The notes below the pieces were generated by a model. The model searched no databases. It was not told the DNA's origin and saw nothing but the letters and a program-made list of their open reading frames with translations. From NCBI RefSeq assembly GCF_037975245.1, contig NC_092563.1:10257001-10321000 (forward strand): DNA of 64,000 bases. The letters run 5' to 3'. Positions 36,585 to 48,619 of this stretch are shown in pieces. Both the position numbers and the translations under genes were made by a program. This DNA is from Apostichopus japonicus (taxonomy: Eukaryota; Echinodermata; Holothuroidea; Aspidochirotida; Stichopodidae). Every line of letters begins with the position of its first letter. The stretch's first letter is position 1.

Positions 36585-37565
36585 TACATTAAATCTCTAT
36601 GAACGGGGGAGAAGATGCTTGACTATGATTTCTGGCCACCTGCTACCATATTACAATCACTCTGCACTTGTTAAAAAGATGGATATGATTGAACTGGACC
36701 AATTTAGGAACCACTTCCATACCTTTAAATCAATTACAGGGCTGTAAAGGCTCCTATCAATGTCAAGTTTATATTCAAATCCTACAAATTTAGCACAAAA
36801 AACGGAACCAGAAAACAATGACTACCATGGTGGCTTGACCATGAGGAAATGATCCCCTTTATGATATAAAGGGAGCACAAACAAATAAAGTGCTATGTAC
36901 AAACAAGACACAATGAACCCTTGGGAAGAACTTTACACCTCTTTGGAATATATTTCTACAAATCTTGGGTAACAGCATAGTGCATGATATCAGCATGGCA
37001 TTTGGTAAAGTGGCATGGCATGAGCTAAAGTTTCTTCTCATTTCTTGACTCTTTAAAGCAGCATTTTGCGTTTGGTTGTCGTTTGGTCGCCGTACAACTG
37101 CCATATGGACTGTAAACAAATCAAGCTTGGTGTTGGATTACGTATTGGTCAATGAAGTTCGTAGTGTTTAAATATTCATATTATGGGCGAGGTTAATTGG
37201 GATCCCAACGGAAAATATCTTGGAGAAAAACGACGTTGAAAGTTGCAAATTTTTTGACTTTTATGCCACCATTTGAAGTAAGATTTAAATAGATAAGCTA
37301 GTTATGTATGTCGTTATGGCATAGTGGAGTCAGTGAGGTTGAGAAATATAATAGAAAAGGACGCAAAATGCTGCCTTAATGAAAAATTTAATTCTACCTT
37401 CAATTCTCATAAAAAAAACTTGCATTCAAGTTTCAAAGCAAAGCAGATTTTCTGATATATCACACAAGCAGGAATCAACAAGGTGCATTGAGAAAGCAAA
37501 GGAATGCTTAGTTACAACAGGAATCAAACCATTTCCTGTTAATGACAAGTACGATGCTCTATCAA
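36585..37565 (+). CDS. Candidate two-exon gene segment of unknown family
   Basis: A TTTTTCAG acceptor precedes 36585; the frame reads LYERGRRCLTMISGHLLPYY and continues through ELDQFRNHFHTFKSITG to a GTAAAG donor at 36744. A second open segment from about 37454 (weak acceptor AAAGCAG at 37453) reads FSDISHKQESTRCIEKAKEC and TTGIKPFPVNDKYDALSS, ending at a strong GTGAGT donor at 37566. The phases agree (two bases plus one). I do not recognise the protein. If the second donor is not used, the frame instead runs into the G-rich minisatellite and stops. A TTAA-flanked MITE sits in the presumed intron. The candidate lies in convergent orientation to PSMG4. Confidence 0.35.
37057..37375. mobile_element. 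Kolobok-type MITE (TTAA target)
   Basis: The inverted ends AGCAGCATTTTGCGT and ACGCAAAATGCTGCC are flanked by TTAA on both sides (37053-37056 and 37376-37379). A TTAA duplication fits Kolobok (or piggyBac); the AGCATTTTGCGT-type end favours Kolobok. The element is 319 bp with no coding capacity. Confidence 0.85.
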
Positions 37566-37609
37566 GTGAGTTGACCAGACTTAAACTGTTGGCAAATCCA
37601 TTTCATTGC

Positions 37610-38640
37610 TGGTGGATGGGGAGGAGGGGTACCAATCCACTTAATAACTAATGATAGCTGGTGGAGTGGGGAGGAGGGGTACCAATCCACTTAATAACTA
37701 ATGATAGCTAGTGAAGGGGGTGGAGAGGGGTACCAATACACTTAATAACCAATGATAGCTGGTGGAGAGGGGGAGGAGGGGGACCAATCCACTTAATAAC
37801 TAATGATAGCTAGTGAAGGTGGTGGGGAGGGGTACTGATTCACTTAATAACCATGATAGCTGATGGAGGGGGGATGGAGGGGTACCAATTCACTTAATAA
37901 CCAATGATAGCTGGTGTAGGAGGGGAAGGGGGAAGAGGGGTGCCAATCCACTTAATAACCAATGATAGCTGGTAAAGGGGGAGGAGGGGTACCAATCCAC
38001 TTAATAACTAATGATAGCTGTTGAAGGGGGGGGGGGGGTACCAATCCATCTTATAACCAATGATAGCTGATGGAGGGGGTTGGAGGGGTACCAATTCACT
38101 TAATAACCAATGATAGCTGGTATAGGAGGGGAAGGGGGAAGAGGGGTGCCAATCCACTTAATAACCAATGATAGCTGGTAAAGGGGGAGGACGGGTACCA
38201 ATCCACTTAATAACTAATGATAGCTGTTGAAGGGGGGGGGGTACCAATCCATCTTATAACCAATGATAGCTGATGGAGGGGGTTGGAGGGGTGCCAATCC
38301 ACTTAATAACCAATGATAGCTGGTAAAGGGGGAGGAGGGGTACCAATCCACTTAATAACTAATGATAGCTGTTGAATGGGGGGGGGGTACCAATCCATCT
38401 TATAACCAATGATAGCTGATGGAGGGGGTTGGAGGGGTACCAATCTACTTAATAACCAATGATAGCTGGTGGAGGGGAGAAGGGGTACTAATCCACTAAA
38501 TAACCAATGATAGCTGGGGAAGAGGGGTACCAATCCACTTAATAACCAATGATAGCTGGTGGAAGGGGGAGGAGGGGTACCATGCCTTAACAACCAATGA
38601 TAGCTGGTGGTACCAATCCATTTAAGATAAAACCAATGAT
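37610..38640. repeat. G-rich ~50-bp minisatellite, about 19 copies
   Basis: ACCAATCCACTTAATAACCA alternates with ATGATAGCTGGTGGAGGGGG-type sequence; starts at 37631, 37681, 37732 and 37783 give a 50-51 bp period, with length variation later caused by G-runs of 5-12. Higher-order repetition is visible (37870-38030 resembles 38060-38230). It ends about 100 bp before the PSMG4 stop codon. The minus frame 38303-38593 is a Pro/Ser/Tyr repeat product. Confidence 0.95.
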
Positions 38641-38744
38641 ATCAGTGGGTTGCACATTAACAACATGGAGAGATGTCTAGCTAATGGTATCATCTAGAGT
38701 ATAGATACTTCCTTCATAGTTAATATTTGTTACCTTTCTTTGCA

Positions 38745-41700
38745 TCAGAACCACTCTGGGTGTTGTTTCATCTCATCATGTACTCTCTTCTCCACCAATG
38801 ATAGCATCTGCTGGTCACATGGCAGGTTGTAACTCACAAATACTTGCTTCTTGGTGGCCTTGGCTTAAATTCAAGCAAAAGAAGAAAATACAAATTAGTT
38901 TACACATTTTCTGTACCTTTAATAGGATACTAGGGATGCACCGGATATCCGGTCCGGCCGGACTATCTGGCCGGATAGTGAGCAATTTTCCGGTTCCGGT
39001 ACCGGCTGGCTATTTTTCAAAATCCGGCTGGATCTTTTTCAAAATCTGGCCGGATCTTTTTCAAAATCTGGCCTGAATTATTCCTTAAAAAGGTGTTGGT
39101 ATTAACTTAAATCAATGTATGCTATTTCCAAAAATTAATAAAAACATTCAAAGTAAGGAAAAATTAGATTTAACATGTTTAATTTAATTTTCTCAATGGT
39201 CTGACCCACTGTTTCTAAAGATCAACCAAAATAATACAACTGCTGTATGAAGCTATATACAACAAATTCAGTTTGCAGTGAAATCATTTCTTGCAGCCTT
39301 CATCAGTTTAATATTGTGCAGTTAAAATAGACCATTCATATACTTATCAGTCACAATACTGTTCCATTGAATTTACTTTCCCACTATTGTTGGCATTCAT
39401 GTTTTCTCAGAATTTTTATGTGTGAAACAATCTCTTGCTATTTGGGAATGTAAACAAATTTAATTTCCCGCTTTCAGTGTATGTAGTGTTATTACAACAA
39501 TTAAATCATCTTTTTATTCAGTATAAAGTATGCGATTTGTGAAATGTAGCTTCCCGTTTTAAAACTAAATTTCATAGGTACAGTAGTATGCAGTATTTTT
39601 CCAGCAAACAAATTTACATACTGTATCAAGTTTGTGAACAATTATATTTTAGTTATTTTATTAAAGAATGTAGATTAAACCACTTCAAGTCATATTTAAT
39701 CTCATAAATGGGATCTTAATTTCACCTTCTTTATAATATGCGGATACCTCACCTAAGATTTGCTCCTTGTTTCATACTTCTACTTCTTATTAATGATTTT
39801 CTTTCTGTAATGAAAAAATCCGGTTCCAGCCAGATTTTATCCGGCCGGATTTCATGTACTATCCGTCAAAATCCGGTTCCGGCCGGATCCAAAAATTTGG
39901 ATCCGGTGCATCCCTAACTTAAGATACTCTAGGTGAATTAATAAAAAAAGAAGCATTTTACTAATGATGGCATAACATATCCTCAGTATCCTGGTGAAAT
40001 CTGTGCATTGCTTAAAGACATAACAACATTTTGAAGTTGAAATGTCTTGTACCAAATGTAAAGTGGAAGCAAATGGGTGTAGAACACTCACAAATTTGTT
40101 TTATCTTTGACTTAAAAATGTGTATCCAAGTTTCTCCTTCAATATGCATTCTCTCCTGTACAGTCAATGGGGGTATTGTTAAGTTTACATCCAGTAACAT
40201 CAACTGGACATCAGTACATGAGACAAACAAAAGGCGAGGTCATAAACTGATTCATTAGAACTCAAAGCAAAATACTATAAAGAGAATCCTCATCTGGAAA
40301 TCTCACACAAACTGATTAATATAGAAAAAATTATATATAGGGACATTAATAACTCTTTTAAGATATAAGTGCCTCACTTTGTCCTCAAGACCATAGACAT
40401 AATATTGAAGCCAAAAGCTAGACCACTTACTTCAATTAGGAGATGCGGAAAAACATGTTACAACCATGGAGGGTCATATGACAAGTTCCCGGTAGCACTT
40501 AAAACTTATCATACTCCCTGTGTATTCATTCTATTAGCAACTAATGTCACAATCATTTCAGATTTATGTATATATTTTGATGTATGTTGACAATCAAATT
40601 CAGAGATTTGGTTGTCGACTACAAAATATCTTGGTCCTTCCAGGGTACCACTTCAAGAGAAAGGTTCCAGTTTTTGTGAAAAAAACTTACTTCAGTTAAA
40701 CCGATTCAGGCTATGAATGGGCAAGTACAGTGATGGTATTATCTATGTACTAACAACAGTTTCTCCTGAATGGAGTTTTATTGCTTGTAATTGCAATTAC
40801 TTTACTTTTAAGACAAAGGGCAGTTGCCTAGGGTATATGTACAGTATATGCATATTACATCAATCTAAATTTCAGTATTGTGTATATTAGCAATTAAAAC
40901 AGTGTGATATTACAGTGGCAGAGTGGAGTTGCATTTTACATTTGCTTTAATCAATTACTTTTTGCCTTCAGCTGTCTTGGAAATTTATTTGCAGTTCATG
41001 TAATGTTCAAATGTCTGTGCCTTTTAAAGCCTAAAGATAACACTACATCTACATTTACATTTTTAACAATTACAGCATATAATAACTAACCTAGTTTCTT
41101 GGCTAAGGCTGTAGACAGTATGTCAACATTCTCACCAAACAGGGATGCAGAACTTGGATCACTTTCCTGTAAAATAATAACAGTTTTATATAAAGTAACA
41201 TTCTCTTACCTTAACATTGCAAGAACATTATTATTTTTAAACACACATTTTCAGGTCTACCATCTTCAAGTTGCACCACCACCCAGTAAAGCAGATGTTT
41301 TGAACATACAGCAATATTAAAGTGTACATTATTTTCTTTGTGTAGCTGAAGCACTGAATAAGTGAGTCATACAGGTCAAAACTGCTCTGACTGGCTGTAA
41401 TATGATGTATTTTTCTTTCAAGCAAATATAACAGAAATACCTAATACTATTAATTAAATGAGATTATGCCCCACAAAATGAAACTTCAAAGGCAAAACAT
41501 TTTTGTCTTTCCTGCAACAATTGAGTAATAAAATTGCCAAGCTTCTACTACTTTCATCATGTGGGATAACCTACTGTACAGCAGGGGTTCAATAACTGGG
41601 GTGCACGAACCCCAAGGGGGTGCGTGAGTCCATCCCAGGGGATTCGTGAGACGTTTCTGAAAGTCAAAACTAGAGTACTTTTTGTTGAACTAAAATCTGA

Positions 41701-42212
41701 TATATCATATATTTGGTAATGTACAAAAGTCATACCTATCGACAAACTCTTTTCGCGTTCCATACGCATATGTTGCTATAGTAGTACCCTAAAGTTCATG
41801 TGATAAATAACTGAATTATGAAACAGACACAGGCTGTTACAGTATAATAATGACTCAGATCGTGTCTCGAAAAGTTGGGGGTTCGTGGACAACTCTGACA
41901 TCCACAGGGGGTTTGTGGGGTGATAAAGTTAGGGAAACCCTGACCTACAGATATTAGCCCTTAAATAACAGCCATTACATAAAACACCTCATGTGCCAGC
42001 ACTTATCCATACAGATCGATACTCACTATATTAGTTGTCATAGCAACTGCAAGACCCTCCATTTTGGCAGCAGCTGAACCTATCCAAACGAAGAAACTTT
42101 CCTTCATTTTCAAAACCTGAAAGTGAACTTCTTGATCAAGTAGGTTATCCACAAAGTTATTCACGTCAAATGAACAATCAGCAGTGGTGTTAATTTCATT
42201 AATTGAGGCCAT
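38745..42212 (-). CDS. PSMG4: Proteasome assembly chaperone 4
   Basis: PSMG4 (PAC4) pairs with PSMG3 (PAC3) to guide early assembly of the 20S proteasome alpha ring in the cytosol. Three exons read in phase: 42212-42027 (62 codons, ends phase 0 at GTGAGT), 41166-41091 (acceptor TTTTACAG, donor GTTAGT, 25 codons plus 1 base) and 38863-38745 (2 bases plus 38 codons and TGA). The product is about 126 residues, close to the usual ~123. Diagnostic segments are VHFQVLKMKESFFVWIG and GLAVAM in exon 1, SLFGE...LSTALAKKL in exon 2, and KKQVFVSYNL...LVEKRVHDEM in exon 3; these follow the family order. The start ATG at 42212 was chosen because an upstream in-frame ATG (42242) gives an extra LLLYNAGI segment not expected in the family. 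Intron 1 (860 bp) holds a hAT MITE and intron 2 (2.2 kb) a ~1-kb hAT-like element. No poly(A) signal was spotted before the minisatellite. Confidence 0.92.
38931..39916. mobile_element. hAT-like element with TAGGGATGCACCGG ends, in PSMG4 intron 2
   Basis: The left end TAGGGATGCACCGGATATCC is the inverse of the right end ATCCGGTGCATCCCTA. Subterminal CCGGCCGGA/TCCGGTTCCGG motifs repeat at both ends (38955-39070 and 39820-39905). The TAGGGATGCACCG terminus is familiar from hAT-type elements in many animals. The 8-bp target duplication is not clear. The AT-rich middle has no transposase frame. Confidence 0.8.
41582..41942 (-). mobile_element. hAT MITE (CAGGGTTTCCCTAAC ends), copy 2, in PSMG4 intron 1
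   Basis: This is a reverse-oriented copy of the element at 21702-22131: its right end is GTTAGGGAAACCCTG and its left end CAGGGGTTCAATAACTGG. Interior similarity includes GTGAGACGTTTCTGAAAGTC. The flanks CTGTACAG and ACCTACAG are only a partial match, so the target duplication has decayed. Confidence 0.88.
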
Positions 42213-44272
42213 TATTCCTGCATTGTAGAGTAAAAGAAACATTGGACTCTCAATTGAGACTCACTGTATGACATAACATTCATAATCTCACATTACTTAA
42301 GTACACCGTAAGCCTTTCAATGTGTAATTTCTTTTAATGAAATTTCATTGAACATGGGATTTTTCATCCTGAATGTTGTTCTAATGATAGACAATTTGCC
42401 TGATACAATCACTCTTTTTTTTACTTGTGCATGTAGGCAAATGCATAAAATATATACAGGGCAGAATTTGCTGCTCAAAGCTTCACAAGGAGCTTTCTGT
42501 ACAATGGGTTATGGAGTATGCTAATTTATTTGTAGACAGCTTGTTGTTCAAGAGAAATCAAGTGAAATCAACATGAAAGTGTCATTTCTTCATTCTTTAA
42601 ATTGGACACAAACAAATAAGTCTAGCTGTTTAAAGTAAATGTATCCCTTTTAAGTTAGGCTAAGTACTTTCCCTATGGTCAAACATGAAATAACCAATGA
42701 TGAGTCATAGTAGGTCCCTCGACTATAGCCTAAATATATACTGTGGGGAATTATGTACGAAGGCCACACAGTATAAACGTTTGATGCTGGCATGGACTAA
42801 TTCATCTACCGCTAGGCTAAACCATTTAAGATTAATCTACCTGTTTTACAATAAAAATGCTTAATTCTGGGCAATTTGGGTCCATTAGAGTTTTCTGGCA
42901 TATGTTTCAGAGAGTTGATGATGAGTTCAAAAAAACGATGAATATTTGTGAAGTTTGTTTAAGGGTGTGAAGACTCGCGCAAAAAGAAACTTCGAATGCC
43001 GGTAATCTGACCTAGTTTCGAATAAGGTGTAACAGAAGTGTTAAACACCACCATCGATTGCGAAAATACACACACAAAGCTTGCTACCATCGGTAATTAG
43101 ACACTATTGTATAGTCAGTACATACAGCTGCGGTCAATACACACAGCACAGTGTACAAACAATACAGTGATGGACATCTCAGGTCTAGCTAAAGATAACA
43201 AGGTATCACGTTTCATCACTGTACTGTCTGCATTTTGTAGCGACACAAACAAAACGTCACTTGCAAGCAACGGAAAGTTAACTTTTTCACATGACTGCAC
43301 GCGGTTTGGGGCGAGTCTTCAATGCCTTTAACACCCACTTTGAGATTGGTTTTCTCAGACTTTATTCAACTTCAATGTTGGTTGACCAGATTTACTACTC
43401 AGTATCACTAATCAGTTGTTATATCAAAACACAGGCAAAAGGTACTCATATGCCAGCTTCAAATCTTTCCTTCCATATATTACTGTGGCTATGGTTGGGA
43501 GGGCCTTATGACCTGTGGTTGCAGATGTATACTGTCACATGCATCAAGTATGCTGGTTAGGTTTCACTAATCTGCAATATGCTAGCAGTGCAACGTGACT
43601 TCGTACTTTATCCTTGTGAATGTTGCACGTTATAGCGGCAAATCGAAAACCTTATTGTTGGTCTAGACTATACACAATATACATGAAAAGAGCGTTTCGC
43701 AAAACCACATCTGACGCCTGACTCAGGCCTACTTTACACAGTACATTACTGATACCGGTTATGCTACACTTTTACTAGCCTATGGTAAATTTGCGGTACA
43801 CAGTAAATCACTGCTATAAATTCAATATGAGTTAAGAATTTTTACCCTTATCGTTAACAAATTTGTATCGCGAGGATTGTTGACTTTTTCTCCACCAATT
43901 AGCCTATAGAGATTGACTGCTACCGTCACTAGTATTGACATCTGAAGGCGATTTATATGTACGCCGACGGTATCCTGCAACGAGGTAAATGATTCATTTA
44001 CCTCGTTGGTATCCTGTGAAAGAGGGTGCACGTAAGAAATATAGATAATCTGCCTTGTGTGTCCATGTCAGAGAGTACCTCAACTGCAAGCACTGTGTGT
44101 GCAGATCATTCTTGTTCTCTCGTAACGAGTTATAAACCCCGAAATGCATGCAATAGAGAGGAATTTAATTTCTCTCTGAGGCTATGGATCACAGAATAAA
44201 TAGACGAATAAATAGACATTAGTTCCGTGCGATGGATGCATCATTTCGGAAGGGCTGGTGTTCAGTGTGTTA
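42213..44272. other. Upstream region of PSMG4, noncoding
   Basis: Likely contains the PSMG4 promoter and 5' UTR, but no TATA or defined start site could be assigned. A short ATG frame at 43170-43202 followed by a GTATCA donor might be a divergent first exon; support is weak. A near-inverted pair ACGAGGTAAATGATTC/ATTTACCTCGTTGG occurs near 43980-44008. Confidence 0.4.
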
Positions 44273-44277
44273 CACTT

Positions 44278-46471
44278 CAGGTGCGTATCCAGGGGGGGGC
44301 GTTGGGGGCGCGCGCCCCCCGGGTAAGAAAAAGAGAAGAGAAAAAAAGAGAAGAAAAAAGAGGGGGGAAAAGGAGAAGGAGAGGAAGGAAGGAAGGGAAA
44401 AGAAAAAGAAGAAAGAGAGAAAAAGGAGAAAAAGAGGGAGTAAAAGCAAAACGCGAAGACACCGGGAAGAGAAAGAGGAACAGTGACATCATTACAGCGC
44501 TGAAGGGTAGCCAGTGACGGATCAATGATTTCGTAAAAGTGTGACTCACCTTACCCCTACACCGACAACTCCATTTTTTGATGTTTCCATTTTCCTCTCT
44601 CACTAATGATCTATATATATATATACTATATATGGTCTATCATAACGCGTGTGTAGAATTGTGCTATGAAACCAACTGTGGCTGGTCTCGAACTCGACCG
44701 TGTCGTCGGGGAACATGACGCATTTTGGGATGGGGGCGACCGCCCGCCCCCCCCCCCCCCAATTCAGCATTTTTTAAATGATATCGCTAAATAATTTCAA
44801 AATAGAAAGTGCTTAGAGGCAACTTACAAGGCCTGGGAAGTGTCATTTCCAGCGATCTGGGAGACATTTTCGGCCAAAATTTGCTTGTACGCTTCGCGCT
44901 AACAAATGGTCCTGGGTAGTGCCATTTCCAGCGATCTGGGAGGCAAAATTTTCTTGTACGCTTCGCGCCAACCTATGGTGGCGCTACGCTTAGATAATTT
45001 GCCTACAGGCTTCGCCCCTCCCTTGGCAAATTCCTCGCTACGCGCCTGTTCGAATTTGTAACGCAAACAGCAGATATCACATCATATCAGTGAGCATGAA
45101 AATGGCGTTCCAGGATGAAAAGCCTCAAAACTGTCCGACTTGCCTGAAAAAATAACCAAAAATTTTCGCGCGCGAAGCGCGCGTTCAACGTGTTCATGTC
45201 AATATCATATAAGCAAGCATCGGTTATTACATCGCATGCCATCATGTACCGTACGGTCCGTTCAAATTGCGCAGTATACCGCGGGATGCTAATGTAAACA
45301 ACGACATGTCTCATGTAGATTTATAAAAAGCATGGAGGTCCAATTATGTCAAAACTCTCTTTTACATTAGTAATGGCGAATTAGGGCCTGCACCCCCGCC
45401 GCGCAGTGGCGGAGCGTCCATATGGTCAGGGGGGCATCCGCCCCCCCCCCTGACGGACTCAAATGGACTGCTGGCGCCTTTTTCAGCTCTTTACCACTTT
45501 TTAATTATTCTAGATTATTGACTTTTTTATTGCGCTCTCATCTACTTATTGACATTTCTCACATTTTGTTCGTGTAATTTGGCGATGACACCTTATTCTT
45601 CGTTTATCTGCAAATTACCCAGGCCCGGAAAGGGTCATTTCCTGCGATCTAGGGAGTATCTTTACTCAAAAATTTTATGTACGCTACGCGCCAACCAGTG
45701 GTGGCGCTCCGCTTAGATAGTGTCGAAAGCGCCCCTTCAGACCATTCTCGCCACTCCTGACCAATACCCCTAGCTCCGCCACTGCCGCCGCGCCTCCTAC
45801 GCCTATGTGTGTAGTGTTCGGTTTCGGAAATATCTGCTATTTTTTCATTTCCTTCAACCAAGTTTTATAATAGCCGTTATAACAGGTTGCAATATTTCTA
45901 CACCAATAAATTAACTGTGTCTGAATTTTCCAAAATTTCTGACCAACATTCTACATCACACTTCCCTCTACTCGTGCAATTTTGACCGGTCTGTTAGGGG
46001 TTGAAGGAAGTTTTTTCTATATTGGTTGTCCATAGATGAAATTTTGTACAAGATTATGGGTATGTTTTGAAGTGAGTTTATTCACGAGAAATGTGAATTT
46101 TCAAATTCTGAACATATATGGGGCTTAAAACCTTGAAAAGTTGGGCTGACGGGTATTGTGGGCCGCGACGTAGAATCACCTACAAAAGCAAAGACCCACA
46201 GGAGATGCGATCAGGTCGAACATGATGTGTGCCGGGTTGACAATCTTCAAAAAGGTTATGGATGGAAAAAAAAACTATTAGGAAATACTTGGTTCTCAGG
46301 CAAAAAGTGTACATCTGGTTGGTCATTTCAAGCCCGAGAAGTGCCGTTTCCGGTGATCTGGGGGGTTTCAAAACAAGAAATTTTCTTGTACGCTGCGCGC
46401 CAACCGATGGTGGCGCTCCGCTTAGATAGTAATTCGCGCCCCCGGGTTTGAAAATCCTGGATACGCGCCTG
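44278..46471. mobile_element. Composite hAT-like element, copy 2 (2.19 kb, 5-bp TSD)
   Basis: This is a sister of 11356-13228. Its ends are CAGGTGCGTATCCAGG and the reverse complement of CAGGCGCGTATCCAGG, with TSD CACTT at 44273-44277 and 46472-46476. It carries the same purine tract (44325-44460), the same interior order, and the nested CATAGG family MITE with its left part deleted near 45140. It differs by a fresh insertion at 45404-45784, absent in copy 1, and by a local duplication of the shared module (44830-44915, 44920-44995). Confidence 0.92.
45404..45784. mobile_element. Nested hAT MITE (CAGTGGCGGAGC ends)
   Basis: The ends CAGTGGCGGAGCGTCC and AGCTCCGCCACTG are inverted. A perfect 8-bp TSD CCGCCGCG flanks it (45396-45403 and 45785-45792). 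The sister element at 11356-13228 has uninterrupted sequence at the matching site (before CCTCCTACGCCTATG), so this is a later insertion. It carries its own copy of the shared module at about 45630-45720. Confidence 0.95.
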
Positions 46472-47100
46472 CACTTACTGCTCTTCTAGCTCAAAAGCTA
46501 TAAGCGATCGTGATATCGAAATTTGCAGGTACCACGATAGGCCAAGTCATCAAGTAACATGTGGTGGGTAGGTCATGCCAGTTCAACTTATATCGAATGC
46601 TTTACTGGCCGAATTTCGTGTTAGTTAATGGAACGATAAATTGTGGTACGACACATGTATACTCAACAAGACTGAGCGAGGCATAACATATTCTCCTGTT
46701 ATCTTCTTATAGGCGATCATTACCACATAGAGGGAAAAAAAGCGATATGAAAGAATCTAGTCAAAACTAACACTAAAAGCAATCAACTGTCCAACTGAAA
46801 GAAACATTTGATTTGAAGCAAATTCGACGGGAGAAACAAACAACACAAATAAACCGCTAGCAAATCAAATCAATATCGCCCAGCAAAGTGGAATAAATAT
46901 GGGCTTTGTTTAAAACATGGCATGGGCGTCAATCCAGGGGGACGGGGGGACACGCCCCCCCCCACATTTCGATGGGTGGGGGACACACTTCCAAATGTCC
47001 CCCCCCCCCACACATTTGGAAAAAGAGTAGTGTCGTGGCTCTATTTGGTTAGGGCTTATACACATCTCATATCATCGAATATCACTTAATGTTTCTGAAT

Positions 47101-47511
47101 GGAGAATTCCACCCAGATCTCGTGAGTTGATACCCTGAGCTCTCCGACAATCTTAAGCTTAGTCTGCCTTTCTTTCGAGGCCAGTTCCAGTCGACGTCGG
47201 TTGAAGGGTATAGACAAATATTCAAGTTGATGAATCCAGCGGTACGGGCTATGTTTGGTGAAGTCGAAGCTCTTTTGCGGTTGCTCCTCGTCTCCTCCGC
47301 CAGTTCGACGAAAGCCGAGAGATCTCTTAGTGCTTTGAGGTGTTTGAAGACTTGGCTACGGAGCACCATGACTCAACAGAGGCTGAACGATGTGATGGTG
47401 TGCCATATTCACCGCGAACGTCCAGCCCAGTTGAAGCCTGATGAGTTAGCAGAGAAGTTCGTTGGTTCCTCGGATTACAGACGCCGCATCTTTGGGCGAA
47501 TCCAGTAGAAA
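47101..47511 (+). pseudogene. hAT transposase, C-terminal dimerisation region remnant
   Basis: The frame reads EFHPDLVS, then a TGA at 47128, then YPELSDNLKLSLPFF through to a stop just after 47508. The block LLLVSSASSTKAERSLSALR, then LKTWLRSTMTQQRLNDVM and IHRE matches the hAT C-terminal dimerisation domain (pattern S.AE RSFSALKR.KT.LRSTM..ERLN.L...HR). Only the last ~130 residues remain of a protein that is normally 600 or more; the catalytic region and zinc finger are absent upstream. One internal stop suggests it is dead. It lies within the 46916-50068 hAT element and is probably its own relic transposase. Confidence 0.88.
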
Positions 47512-47743
47512 ACTAGTGCGCTCCTTGCTTATCATAAGAGACAGCACTTCATATCTAGAGCCAAAGCTTGTACATAGTTGTTATATTAGTTGTAGATGGT
47601 GTTTCAAAGACGGTGCCCGTTCCATAATATTGGGGAAATGAAATAGGGAGCACATTCCGTGGCAGCGCATCCCATGTTACCTTGTTGTTGAGTGATACCG
47701 GAGTTTACTCCACAGAGTCCACAGTGAGAACACTGGGTACACG

Positions 47744-48619
47744 CAGGGACGTCGCTAGAGGGGGGGGGGGTGTCTCACCCCCAAACTTGGTAAAACTGAC
47801 GATAGTTGGAAAATTGGAGTGCGACAGTCGCACTCTAGTTTATCTAGACCTATTCATTTATTCCTGTGATTGTGCATGACCTAAAAATTGAAAAGTTTCG
47901 GTCAAAATTGACCTTTAATCTGTCATATTTAGCACGTTTTTTCTTGCCACTTTGAGAAATTGTTTTCGCGTTTCTTAAACTCCATCGTACAAAACTTCGT
48001 ATGATTTTGAATACTCAAAAAAAAATGCCTAATAGAACTACCGTCATAGGCGTAGGAGCCCAGTTTGATTTGGGGAGGTTGTAACGACTTGCCCGAAAAA
48101 TGTAACCAAAATTTTTGTTAATGTGCATATCATATAGGCATGCATCGGTTTTTACATCGCATGCAAATAACATACAGTCATTTCCGTCTTATTACCCTTC
48201 CATATTGATTATAATTATTTGGGAAGTCGTTACAATATTAATGGTAATAATAATATAAGTTTAACCACTGAAAAACACACTGCAAATTATCTTTCTTGCA
48301 GTAGGTGCCCAAAAAGTTATCAGCATATTGCCCGAATTTTCACAAAAATATTTGGTTGGGGTGGAGGGGGGGCTAATAAGTTTGTGAAATGAGTGCCAGT
48401 GGGTATACAAATGTAGCGATAAAAGTTCAGAACAAAAGTGCAGTCGCGAAAGATTGGGTGTCTAACTGACACTGACCGTATCGTTGACGAGTAGCGCGAG
48501 GGTGGGGGGGGGGGGAGGTACAAAGCAGCAGTCGGAATTTCCTGGCTTCAAACCCATCCAGTTGGATTTTCAGCCACTACGCCCCCCCCCCCAATCATCA
48601 GGCCTTAGCTACGTCCCTG
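47744..48619. mobile_element. Nested hAT MITE (CAGGGACGTCGCTAG ends)
   Basis: A perfect 8-bp TSD GGTACACG lies at 47736-47743 and 48620-48627. The ends CAGGGACGTCGCTAGAG and TTAGCTACGTCCCTG are inverted. Inside at 48045 is the left end of the CATAGGCGTAGGAG family (also at 12190), here without its right end. G-runs and C-runs sit just inside the termini. Confidence 0.94.

Noticed and set aside
43170-43202. Possible first exon of a gene divergent from PSMG4 (MDISGLAKDNK then GTATCA)
   Set aside because: Only 11 codons with an ordinary donor; no second exon in phase was found.
47438-47460. Second CTGATGAG as a possible hammerhead core
   Set aside because: No GAAAC follows; it lies in the hAT transposase remnant.
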